The position numbers and the translations under genes were made by a program. From contig NZ_DATIND010000007.1 of assembly GCF_035474595.1 (NCBI RefSeq), positions 1-36,312 on the forward strand: a stretch of 36,312 nucleotides of DNA, written 5' to 3'. The notes beneath the pieces are model-generated. The model did no database searches, had not been told where the DNA came from, and worked only from the letters and a program-made list of their open reading frames with translations. This DNA comes from Longimicrobium sp. (lineage in GTDB: Bacteria > Gemmatimonadota > Gemmatimonadetes > Longimicrobiales > Longimicrobiaceae). This document shows, piece by piece, positions 21,525 through 28,043 of the stretch. Each line of letters begins with the position of its first letter. The stretch's first letter is position 1.

Positions 21525-21584
21525 ACTTGGGACTTAGGACTCAGGACTCAGGACTTCTTTTCTCGCCCTTCAGCACTCAGCACT
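21525..21584 (-). repeat. Heptamer arrays after the symporter stop codon
   Basis: On the minus strand AAAGTGCTGAGTGCTG follows the TGA (21588-21586) directly, then after a 14-nt gap AAGTCCTGAGTCCTGAGTCC. It is the inverted counterpart of 20800-20860 in the same nested order, with maoC between them. Confidence 0.8.
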
Positions 21585-21585
21585 T

Positions 21586-23076
21586 TCACACGCTCATCAC
21601 CAGCCGCACGTCCGGATCGATCTGCGCCGCGGCGCGGGTGCGGGTGAGCCAGCTGACCGCGAAGAAGACGAGGATCGACAGAACCAGCGACAGCCCGCTC
21701 ACCGTCACCCCGGCCGGGAAGCTGTAGACCTTGAAGTAGGCCAGCGTCTCGAACGACAGCGTCACCGCCAGCCCGGTGGCGATCGAGGCCAGCGCGCCCT
21801 CCTTCGTCGCCCCCTCCCAGTTCAGCCCGATGGCCAGCGCGGGAACCAGCGTGCAGGCGAACAATCCCCATCCGAAGATCCCCAGGAAGGCCACCATCGA
21901 CCCCGAGAACTGGGCCAGCACCGCGGCCGCCACGGCCAGCACGGCGGTGGAGATGCGGCCCCACTTCAGCTCGTTGCGCGGCGTGCGGCCCAGGGCCAGC
22001 GGCAGGTCGTGCGTGACCACCGCCGCGGCGATGTTGATGAACGAGTTCACCGCGCTCATGGTCGCCGCCGCCACGCCGGAGAAGACGAGCGCCGCCAGGA
22101 TGACCGGGGTGAAGCGCAGCAGGAACGTGGGCGTGGCCGTGTCCGGCGCCGTGAGCGGGGCCAGCGCGCCGCGGGCGACCAGCGACTTCACGCCGACTCC
22201 GACGCCGAAGTAGAGGAGGAGGACCAGGATCAGCCCCAGCGTCTTCAGCAGCGGGTACCAGCGCAGCTGCAGCGGGTCCTTCAGCATGTAGTACTTGTGC
22301 ACGCCCTGCGGCTGGCCCAGCGAGCCCAGCCCGAACACCAGGAAGAACGACAGCGCGGCCAGCGGCGCCGCCTTCCCCCACGGCGACAGGAACCCCGGGT
22401 CGTGCGCCAGGATGTGGGTGCTGATGCCGCCCAGCCCGCCGCCCACCTTCAGCACCGCCAGGAACACGAGGACCGACGCGGCCGCCATCAGCGTCCCCTG
22501 GAAGACGTCCACGTAGATCCCCGCCAGGATCCCGCCCGCCACCGAGTACGCCAGCGTCACCCCCATCCCGATCCAGATCCCCCACGCGATCCCCACCCCG
22601 AAGATGGCGTCGATCACCACGCCCATCGCCAGCGCGTTGGTGGCCATGTAGCCGATGATCCCGATCAGGATCGCGACGCCGCTCAGCCCCTGCGCCGCGG
22701 GCGAGCGGTAGCGCGCGCCGATGGCGTCGGGCACCGTCATCAGGCCGCGCGCCTCGCCCAGCAGGCGCATCCGCTTGGCCAGCACCCACGCGCCCATCAC
22801 GTTGGTCACCGACGCGGGAAGGACGATGTACATCGCCGCCAGCCCGATGCTGTAGATCAGCCCCGGCCCGCCGATGAACGCGAACCCCGAGACGGAAGTG
22901 GAGACCGAGGCGACCGTCAGCGCGACCAGGCCGATCCCGTGGCCGGCGACGAAGAAGTCGCTCGCGGTCTTCGTGCGGCGCGTGGCCCACACGCTGATCA
23001 TCACCACGATCGCGAAGTACGCGGCGGCCACGGCCACGATGGCCGGATGCGCCACGTGCGGCAGCGCCCCGCTCAT
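21586..23076 (-). CDS. Sodium:solute symporter (SSS family)
   Basis: A 496-aa polytopic membrane protein with about 13 hydrophobic helices in the LeuT/SSS arrangement. Conserved SSS features: 'ASDFFVAGHGIG' after helix 1, 'ASVSTSVSGFAFIGGPG' (sodium-site region), 'AYSVAGGILAGIYVDVFQG' and 'VFSGVAAATMSAVNSFINIAAAVVTHD'. Members import sugars, amino acids, acetate or other carboxylates with Na+. The neighbouring acyl-CoA ligase suggests a carboxylate, which is inference. Its ATG overlaps the stop of the upstream membrane-protein gene by 4 nt (23076-23073), so it is translationally coupled. A heptamer array follows the stop directly. Confidence 0.93.
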   Translation of the reverse strand: MSGALPHVAHPAIVAVAAAYFAIVVMISVWATRRTKTASDFFVAGHGIGLVALTVASVSTSVSGFAFIGGPGLIYSIGLAAMYIVLPASVTNVMGAWVLAKRMRLLGEARGLMTVPDAIGARYRSPAAQGLSGVAILIGIIGYMATNALAMGVVIDAIFGVGIAWGIWIGMGVTLAYSVAGGILAGIYVDVFQGTLMAAASVLVFLAVLKVGGGLGGISTHILAHDPGFLSPWGKAAPLAALSFFLVFGLGSLGQPQGVHKYYMLKDPLQLRWYPLLKTLGLILVLLLYFGVGVGVKSLVARGALAPLTAPDTATPTFLLRFTPVILAALVFSGVAAATMSAVNSFINIAAAVVTHDLPLALGRTPRNELKWGRISTAVLAVAAAVLAQFSGSMVAFLGIFGWGLFACTLVPALAIGLNWEGATKEGALASIATGLAVTLSFETLAYFKVYSFPAGVTVSGLSLVLSILVFFAVSWLTRTRAAAQIDPDVRLVMSV

Positions 23077-23612
23077 CCGCGCACCGCCGGGATCGCGGGC
23101 ACCGGCTCGTCGCGCAGGGTGTCGTGCAACCTCGGCTTCGCGTCAGGGGCGGGAGATGGAGATGCCTTCGCCCGCGCCCATTCCTCGCCGGCGCGGCGGA
23201 CGCGCTCCAGGTCGTCCGCGTTCAGCGTCTGCTCGCTGAAGGTCAGCGCGTAGGCGATGGGAAGGACGACGATGGGGAGGATGCCGATGCCGTAGATGAC
23301 GATGGCCGCGCGCAGCGGAAGCCCGCCGTACAGCGGCGACGCCGCCCGCTCGTCCGCCGGGAGGGCCAGGGCGAGCGCGAACCCGGTCGCCAGCACCAGC
23401 CCCGAGAAGGCGAAGGGGAGCGCCAGCTTTCCGACGCGCCCGTTGCGCGCGGCGCCCAGCACCATGATGGCCACCAGCGCGGCGGGCATCCCCAGCGCCA
23501 TGGGCCAGGGCGCCCACTTGGGCGCGCCGCCGGGAAGGAAGGCCGACGCGTACGCCGCCAGGATGGCGAGCGCCGCGAGAACCAGGGTGCCGAGGGCCAG
23601 CCGTTTCGTCAT
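23073..23612 (-). CDS. Four-helix membrane protein of unknown function
   Basis: A 179-aa protein with four hydrophobic segments (about 5-26, 36-54, 64-84, 101-123) and a hydrophilic C-terminal tail of about 55 residues rich in charged residues and Pro (about 125-179: EQTLNADDLERVRRAGEEWARAK). I recognise no family. It is not DUF485 or DUF4212, the small partners of some SSS transporters, which are shorter with two helices. It overlaps the ligase gene upstream and the symporter gene downstream by 4 nt each (ATGA at 23612-23609 and 23076-23073). It may therefore be a subunit or regulator of the symporter; that is inferred from context only. Confidence 0.8.
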   Translation of the reverse strand: MTKRLALGTLVLAALAILAAYASAFLPGGAPKWAPWPMALGMPAALVAIMVLGAARNGRVGKLALPFAFSGLVLATGFALALALPADERAASPLYGGLPLRAAIVIYGIGILPIVVLPIAYALTFSEQTLNADDLERVRRAGEEWARAKASPSPAPDAKPRLHDTLRDEPVPAIPAVRG

Positions 23613-25420
23613 CCTGCGCTCTGGTAGAGGGCGTCCAGCTCGCCGCGGAACTTCTCGGCGACCACGGTGCGGCGGAGCTTCAGCGTGGGCGTCAGGTCGC
23701 CGTCCTCGGCGGTCAGCTCGCGGCCGATGACCACGAAGCGTCGGATGCGCTCGGTGCGGCTGAGGCCGGCGTTCACGCGGTCCACCGCGGCCTGCACCCG
23801 CGTCAGCAGCTCGGGGTCGCGCAGCACGCCGTCGCCATCGCCATTCCCGTGGCTGCCGTCCGCCTGGTCGTTCGCGCCTGCCCAGCGCCGCAGCATCGAC
23901 GGGCGCAGCGAGATGAGGGCGGAGATGAACTTCTGCCCCTCGCCGTACAGCATGGCCTGCCCGATCCACGGATCCTGCGCCAGCGCGGCCTCGATGGGGA
24001 GCGGCGCCACCTTCTTCCCCGTGCTGAGCGCGATCAGCTCCTTCTTCCGCCCCGTCACGCGCAGCGCGCCGTCGTCCAGCAGCTCGCCCAGGTCGCCGGT
24101 CAGCAGCCACCCGTCCTGCGTGAACGCCTCCTCGCTGGCGCGCGGGCGGCCGTGGTAGCGGGAGAAGGAGAGCTCGCCGCGGCGCACCAGGATCTCGCCG
24201 TCCTCGGCCACGCGGATCTCCGTCCCCGGCATGGCCTGCCCCGCGGCGTCGAAGCGGTAGGCGTCGGGGCGGTTCATCGCCACGCACAGGTGCTCGGTCA
24301 GCCCGTACGCGCCGAGGACAGTGATCCCCAGCGCGTCCAGGTACTCGGCCACCTCGCGCGGGAGCGCCGCGCCGCCGCTGGTGGCCCGGCGGATGCGCCC
24401 GCCGAAGAGCGTGCGCGCGCGCTCGAACAGCGGCGCCCCCAGCTCGCGCCACTCCTGCTCCAGCGTGGGCGGCACGAAGGCGCGCGCCTGCACCAGCCGC
24501 GACCGCGTCACCCCGAGCTGGACCACGCGGTCCCACCGCGCGCGCCCCTCGCCCGCCGACGCCGTGTGCTCGGCGTGCAGCGCCTCGTATGCCTTCTCGT
24601 AGAAGCGCGGCAGCCCGCCGAAGAGCGTGGGCGCGTAGACGCGGGCCGCCTCCCACACCCGCGTGTGGTCCGGCACCAGCGCCGCCTCCATCCCGCAGGC
24701 GATGCGCGTGTACAGGCCAAAGACGCGCTCGGCGGCGTGGCAGAAGGGGAGGAAGGAGAGGGTCGTGTCGCGCTCCGTCAGCCCCAGCGCCTCCACGATC
24801 GACGCGGCGGACGCGAGGAGGTTGCGGTGCGAGAGCTCCGCCCCCTTCGGCTCGCCCGTCGACCCGGAGGTGTAGATCAGGACCGCCGTGTCGCCGGGAG
24901 ATGCGGATGCCACGCGGCGGTCGATCTCCGCGCCCGCCCCGGCCGCCAGCGCCTCGCCCCCGCGCTCCAGCCACGCATCCCATCCGATGACGCCCTCCGC
25001 GAACGCGTCCACGGCGACGAGGGTGCGGAGATGCGGGAGGTCGTCGCGCGCGGCCAGCGCCTTCGCCAGCTGCTCCGCGTCGTCGACGACCAGGGCGCGC
25101 GCGGCGCAGTCGGCCAGGATCTGCCGCACCTGCGCGGGCGCGCTGGTGGGATAGATCCCCACGCTGACGCCGCCGGCCAGCAGCACGCCCAGGTCGGCCA
25201 CCGGCCAGAGCGTCCCCGTCCCCGCGAGGATGGCGACGGACTCGCCCGGCTTTACCCCGTCCGCCACCAGCGCCGCGGCGAAGCGGCGGGCGTCGGCGGC
25301 CCACGCGCCCCACGTCATCGCCGCGTCGCGCGGGGCGCCGCCGGCCGCGAGCGCGCGGTAGGCGGCGCGGCCGGGGTGGCGCGCGGCGCGGTCCAGGAAG
25401 GCGCGGGCGGCGGTCGTCAT
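23609..25420 (-). CDS. Long-chain acyl-CoA ligase (FadD15/FACS-like AMP-binding protein)
   Basis: A 603-aa adenylate-forming enzyme of the large acyl-CoA synthetase branch. Motifs: Y-T-S-G-S-T-G-E-P-K-G-A (P-loop), 'SFLPFCHAAERVFG', 'GAYGLTEH', 'WLLTGDLGELLDDGALRVTGRKKELIALSTGKKVAPLPIE' and the C-terminal 'LTPTLKLRRTVV' with catalytic Lys. The 'GRKKELI-STGKKV-P' region is typical of FACS enzymes acting on long-chain acids. A Gly/Asp/Asn-rich insert (about 508-525, ANDQADGSHGNGDGDGV) near the C-terminus is unusual. The ATG at 25420 overlaps the KAS III-like stop by 4 nt, and its stop overlaps the membrane-protein start. Expected to activate a fatty acid delivered to or by its neighbours; exact substrate unknown. 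Confidence 0.93.
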   Translation of the reverse strand: MTTAARAFLDRAARHPGRAAYRALAAGGAPRDAAMTWGAWAADARRFAAALVADGVKPGESVAILAGTGTLWPVADLGVLLAGGVSVGIYPTSAPAQVRQILADCAARALVVDDAEQLAKALAARDDLPHLRTLVAVDAFAEGVIGWDAWLERGGEALAAGAGAEIDRRVASASPGDTAVLIYTSGSTGEPKGAELSHRNLLASAASIVEALGLTERDTTLSFLPFCHAAERVFGLYTRIACGMEAALVPDHTRVWEAARVYAPTLFGGLPRFYEKAYEALHAEHTASAGEGRARWDRVVQLGVTRSRLVQARAFVPPTLEQEWRELGAPLFERARTLFGGRIRRATSGGAALPREVAEYLDALGITVLGAYGLTEHLCVAMNRPDAYRFDAAGQAMPGTEIRVAEDGEILVRRGELSFSRYHGRPRASEEAFTQDGWLLTGDLGELLDDGALRVTGRKKELIALSTGKKVAPLPIEAALAQDPWIGQAMLYGEGQKFISALISLRPSMLRRWAGANDQADGSHGNGDGDGVLRDPELLTRVQAAVDRVNAGLSRTERIRRFVVIGRELTAEDGDLTPTLKLRRTVVAEKFRGELDALYQSAG

Positions 25421-26427
25421 CGCGCGCTCCGCACCGGGTTCCAGCGCAGTGCCACGCATCCCATCGACAGCCCCGCCCCCGAGCCGGTCAGCAGCACCAG
25501 GTCGCCCGGATGGAGCCGGCCCGCCTTCGCGGCGTCGTCCATCGCCATCGGCAGGCAGGCGGAGCCGGTGTATCCCCACTTCTCCATCACCGTGTGCGCC
25601 TTCGACATCGGCACGCCCAGGCGGTCCATCACCATCTCGATGGTCGAGCGGTTCACCTGCGTCCACAGCCACAGGTCCACGTCCTCCACCGTCTTCCCGA
25701 TGCGGCCCAGGACGGAGCGCGCGATGCGCGGCCACCCCTCCTCGTTGACTTCCTTGGGATACTTCGTGACGAAACGCAGGCGGTTGCGGACGCCGTCGTT
25801 CAGCACGTCCACGGTGATGGGCTCCGCGGTGCCGCCGGCGAACACGCCCATCCCCGGCGCCAGCGACCCGTCGGCGTACAGTTCGCTCGCGAGGATGCCG
25901 GGCTCGTCGCTGAGCTCCACCATCACCGCGCCCGCGCCGTCCGCGAAGATCGTCACCGTCTTCTTGTCGGTGGGATCGAGATACTTCGACATCGCGTAGA
26001 CGGCCACGACCAGCACGCGCTGGTAGCGCTCGTCCGCGCGAACGTACTTCCACGCGGCGTCCAGCGCGGTCGCGAAGCCGGCGCAGGCGCTGTTCACGTC
26101 GAAGGTCCCCGCCGTATTCCGCATCCCCAGACGGCCGTGGAGGACGGACGAGGTCGCGGGCGACACGTACTCGGGCGTGTCGGTGGAGACGATGAGGAGG
26201 TCGACGTCCCCGGCCGACAGCCCGGCGTCGGCCAGCGCGGCGCGGGCGGCCTGCTCGGCCAGGTCGGCGGTGGACTCGCCCGGCGCGCACCACCGCCGCT
26301 CGCGGATCCCCAGCGTCGCCGACACGAACGCGTCGATGTCCTCGCCCAGCGCGGCCGACAGCTCCGCGTTGGCGACGACGCGCGCGGGGACGAAGGAGCC
26401 GGTGGCGGTGATGGTTGCGTTGCGCAC
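25417..26427 (-). CDS. KAS III-like (FabH-family) ketoacyl synthase with substituted active site
   Basis: A 336-aa thiolase-fold protein. The nucleophile region is intact: V-N-S-A-C115-A-G-F. Where FabH has the catalytic His in 'PHQAN', this protein has L-W-T256-Q-V-N. Where FabH has Asn in 'GNTSAAS', it has W-G-Y286-T-G-S-A-C. So the Cys-His-Asn triad is reduced to Cys. The flanking sequence is well conserved, and I recall 'KWGYTGSAC' in other KAS III-like proteins, so it is likely a real subfamily. It may act as an acyl transferase, a Claisen-type enzyme with another base, or a non-condensing homologue. The start is GTG at 26427 with an octamer array directly upstream and no Shine-Dalgarno sequence. 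First gene of the overlapping operon. Confidence 0.9.
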   Translation of the reverse strand: MRNATITATGSFVPARVVANAELSAALGEDIDAFVSATLGIRERRWCAPGESTADLAEQAARAALADAGLSAGDVDLLIVSTDTPEYVSPATSSVLHGRLGMRNTAGTFDVNSACAGFATALDAAWKYVRADERYQRVLVVAVYAMSKYLDPTDKKTVTIFADGAGAVMVELSDEPGILASELYADGSLAPGMGVFAGGTAEPITVDVLNDGVRNRLRFVTKYPKEVNEEGWPRIARSVLGRIGKTVEDVDLWLWTQVNRSTIEMVMDRLGVPMSKAHTVMEKWGYTGSACLPMAMDDAAKAGRLHPGDLVLLTGSGAGLSMGCVALRWNPVRSAR

Positions 26428-26428
26428 G

Positions 26429-26464
26429 GTGCGAGAGTGCGAAGGTGCGAGAGTGCGAAAGTGG
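26429..26464 (+). repeat. Octamer array (GTGCGANN) abutting the KAS III-like start codon
   Basis: Units GTGCGAGA, GTGCGAAG, GTGCGAGA, GTGCGAAA occupy the place where a ribosome-binding site is expected, 1 nt from the GTG start (26427-26425). Confidence 0.75.
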
Positions 26465-26477
26465 AAAACCAGAACTG

Positions 26478-26538
26478 AAGTCCTAAGTCCTAAGTCCTAA
26501 GTCCTGAGTCCTGAGTCCTGAGTCCTGAGTCCTGAGTG
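26478..26538 (+). repeat. Heptamer array, four AAGTCCT then four GAGTCCT
   Basis: A continuous 7-nt register from 26478, changing from AAGTCCT to GAGTCCT halfway and ending GAGTG. It lies 21 nt beyond the LacI-family stop codon, in inverse orientation to the stop-abutting arrays, and 50 nt upstream of the KAS III-like start. Confidence 0.85.
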
Positions 26539-26558
26539 GATCGGGGCGTCCCTGTCCC

Positions 26559-27575
26559 CTATTCCCTCGGCTCCGCCGTGGTGCCGCGCCGGACCAGCTT
26601 CACCGGCAGCGGCTTCGTCGGCTTCACCGAGACCTCCTGGCCGTCCAGCTGGCGGAGGAGGAGGCGCGCGGCGCGGGCGCCCAGCTCGCGGGCGGGGATG
26701 GCGACGGTGGTCAGCTCGGGGGTGACGAAGCTCGCCATCTCCACGTCGTCGCACCCCACGATCGACATCTCGCCGGGGACTGCGACCTTCGCCGTCAGCG
26801 CCGCCTTCAGCGCCCCCATCGCGATCAGGTCGTTGGCGCAGAAGACGCCGGTCGGGCGCTCGCGGGCCGCCAGCAGGCTCTTCATCGCCTTCTGCCCCCC
26901 GCTTACCGTGGGCGGCGTGCGGCGCAGCCACTCGTGCGGAAGCGCGATCCCCGCCTCGCGCAGCGCCTGGAAGAAGCCGCGCTCGCGCATCCGGAAGCCG
27001 TGCACGTCGGTCGCGGGGCCGATGAAGGCGAGTTTGCGATGGCCGAGGGAGATCAGGTGCTCCGCCGCCATCCGCCCCGCCGCCAGCGCGTCGCTCGCCA
27101 CTCCCGGCCAGCGCTCCGACGGCTCGTCGACCACCACCACCTTCAGGTCGCTCAGCGCGTCGTGCGGCAGGCTGGCCGCGCCCACCCCGTCGATGATCAC
27201 GCCGTCCACCTGCCGCGCCCGCAGCGCCTCCAGGTGCCGGATCGGCGTGCTCTCGCGCGTGTCGCCGGGCAGGACCGCGTATCCCGCTTCCGAAGCGACG
27301 CGCTGCGCGCCGGTGACCACGTCCAGGTAGAACGGGTTCGTCAGGTCCGGCACCACCACGCCGATCGCGTACGACCGCCCGCGCACCAGCCCGCGCGCCA
27401 GGATGTTGGGGCGGTACCCCAGCGCCTCGGCGGCCTCCATCACCCGCTCGCGCGTCGCCGCGGCCACGCGCGCCCGCGGGTTGCCGCTGAGCACCAGCGA
27501 CACCGTGGCCTGCGAAACCCCCGCCTTCCGGGCGACGTCGTGGGTCGTGACGGGTCGGGGCTGGCTGTTCGGCAT
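26559..27575 (-). CDS. LacI family transcriptional regulator
   Basis: A 338-aa repressor-type protein. The helix-turn-helix is at about 10-32 (T-H-D-V-A-R-K-A-G-V-S-Q-A-T-V-S-L-V-L), followed by the hinge helix 'RVMEAAEALGYRPNILARGLV' and a type-I periplasmic-binding-like effector domain (from about 68, YAIGVVVPDLTNPFY) ending 'ELTTVAIPARELGARAARLLLRQLDG'. LacI regulators usually sense sugars or related small molecules. The ATG at 27575 lacks a Shine-Dalgarno sequence. Its promoter is overlapped by two operator-like palindromes (27592-27631), which predicts autorepression. It lies just upstream, on the same strand, of the KAS III/ligase/symporter operon, so it may control that as well; inference. 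Confidence 0.92.
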   Translation of the reverse strand: MPNSQPRPVTTHDVARKAGVSQATVSLVLSGNPRARVAAATRERVMEAAEALGYRPNILARGLVRGRSYAIGVVVPDLTNPFYLDVVTGAQRVASEAGYAVLPGDTRESTPIRHLEALRARQVDGVIIDGVGAASLPHDALSDLKVVVVDEPSERWPGVASDALAAGRMAAEHLISLGHRKLAFIGPATDVHGFRMRERGFFQALREAGIALPHEWLRRTPPTVSGGQKAMKSLLAARERPTGVFCANDLIAMGALKAALTAKVAVPGEMSIVGCDDVEMASFVTPELTTVAIPARELGARAARLLLRQLDGQEVSVKPTKPLPVKLVRRGTTAEPRE

Positions 27576-27591
27576 GCGGGGCAGGCGGGGT

Positions 27592-27631
27592 GATTTGCTA
27601 ATGCGTATTAGCTAATACGTATTGGCAAATC
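27592..27631. promoter_or_regulatory. Two overlapping LacI-type operators in a 40-bp palindrome
   Basis: GCTAATGCGTATTAGC (27597-27612) and GCTAATACGTATTGGC (27611-27626) share GC at their junction. Each has the GCTAAT...ATTRGC arms with a central CG, the usual LacI-family operator form. The whole 40 bp is a near palindrome with 18 of 20 arm positions matching, starting 17 nt upstream of the lacI ATG. Confidence 0.8.
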
Positions 27632-27640
27632 GATTGTCAA
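27612..27640 (-). promoter_or_regulatory. Promoter of the LacI-family gene
   Basis: On the minus strand TTGACA (27640-27635), 17 nt, TATTAG (27617-27612). The -35 is perfect. The -10 lies inside the overlapping operators, so bound repressor would block RNA polymerase. Start predicted near 27605. Confidence 0.7.
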
Positions 27641-27722
27641 GAGTCTTGTCTTGAAGGACGAGCGGGCGGGGGATTTTTCCTCTGACGTGGATCAGGCACC
27701 TCTGGGCGTCCGAGCCATCGCT

Positions 27723-27900
27723 GCCTCTCCCCACGCCTTGGAGCGCTCGCCCTCTCCCGTTCCGGGCGAGGGGGGCTGTCCAGCACCGGCGCGGCCTGCA
27801 GCCTCAGGTAGCCATGATGGTTCAGCGTGGCAGTGATGCGGGATGGCTACCTCTCCCGGTACGGGAGAGGTGGACGGCCTAAGCCGGCCGGAGAGGGTGC
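27723..27900 (+). repeat. CTCTCC-type hairpin repeat, copy 2
   Basis: Homologous along its length to 7174-7354: CCACGCCTTGGAGCGCTCGC, then CTCTCCCGTTCCGGGCGAG, GCGCGGCCTGCA, ACCTCTCCCGGTACGGGAGA and GGCCGGAGAGGG. Differences are scattered, and the middle spacer differs slightly in length. Confidence 0.75.
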
Positions 27901-27962
27901 GATGCCGGGGAGACGCACGAAGCTCAGGGATCTGGATCCGATCCGGCGAGTTGATGGACGAG

Positions 27963-27992
27963 CGGAGCCCCGCCGGTGACGGCGGGGCTCCG
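27963..27992 (-). terminator. Terminator-like hairpin of the DUF946-like lipoprotein gene
   Basis: A perfect 12-bp stem (CGGAGCCCCGCC, 27963-27974; GGCGGGGCTCCG, 27981-27992) with a 6-nt loop lies 52 nt beyond the stop of the minus-strand lipoprotein gene. No T tract. Confidence 0.6.
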
Positions 27993-28043
27993 TTGCATCC
28001 GGCGCCCCTGTCCGTACGGGACTCCGCGGCGTTCAGTGCCCGA

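Larger units (their letters stand above)
27576..28043. other. Intergenic region: lacI control region and CTCTCC repeat
   Basis: No gene is supported. It contains the LacI operators and promoter, a CTCTCC-type repeat (27723-27900) and the hairpin at 27963-27992. Confidence 0.7.

Noticed and set aside
23073-25313. Apparent 746-aa fusion ending in the four-helix membrane protein
   Set aside because: Same situation: the N-terminal 560 residues are a shadow of the acyl-CoA ligase. The ATGA overlap at 23612-23609 marks the true start.
21586-26427. Olefin (ole) biosynthesis cluster
   Set aside because: A KAS III-like protein and an AMP ligase recall OleA and OleC, but no OleB hydrolase or OleD reductase is present and the KAS III active site is altered.
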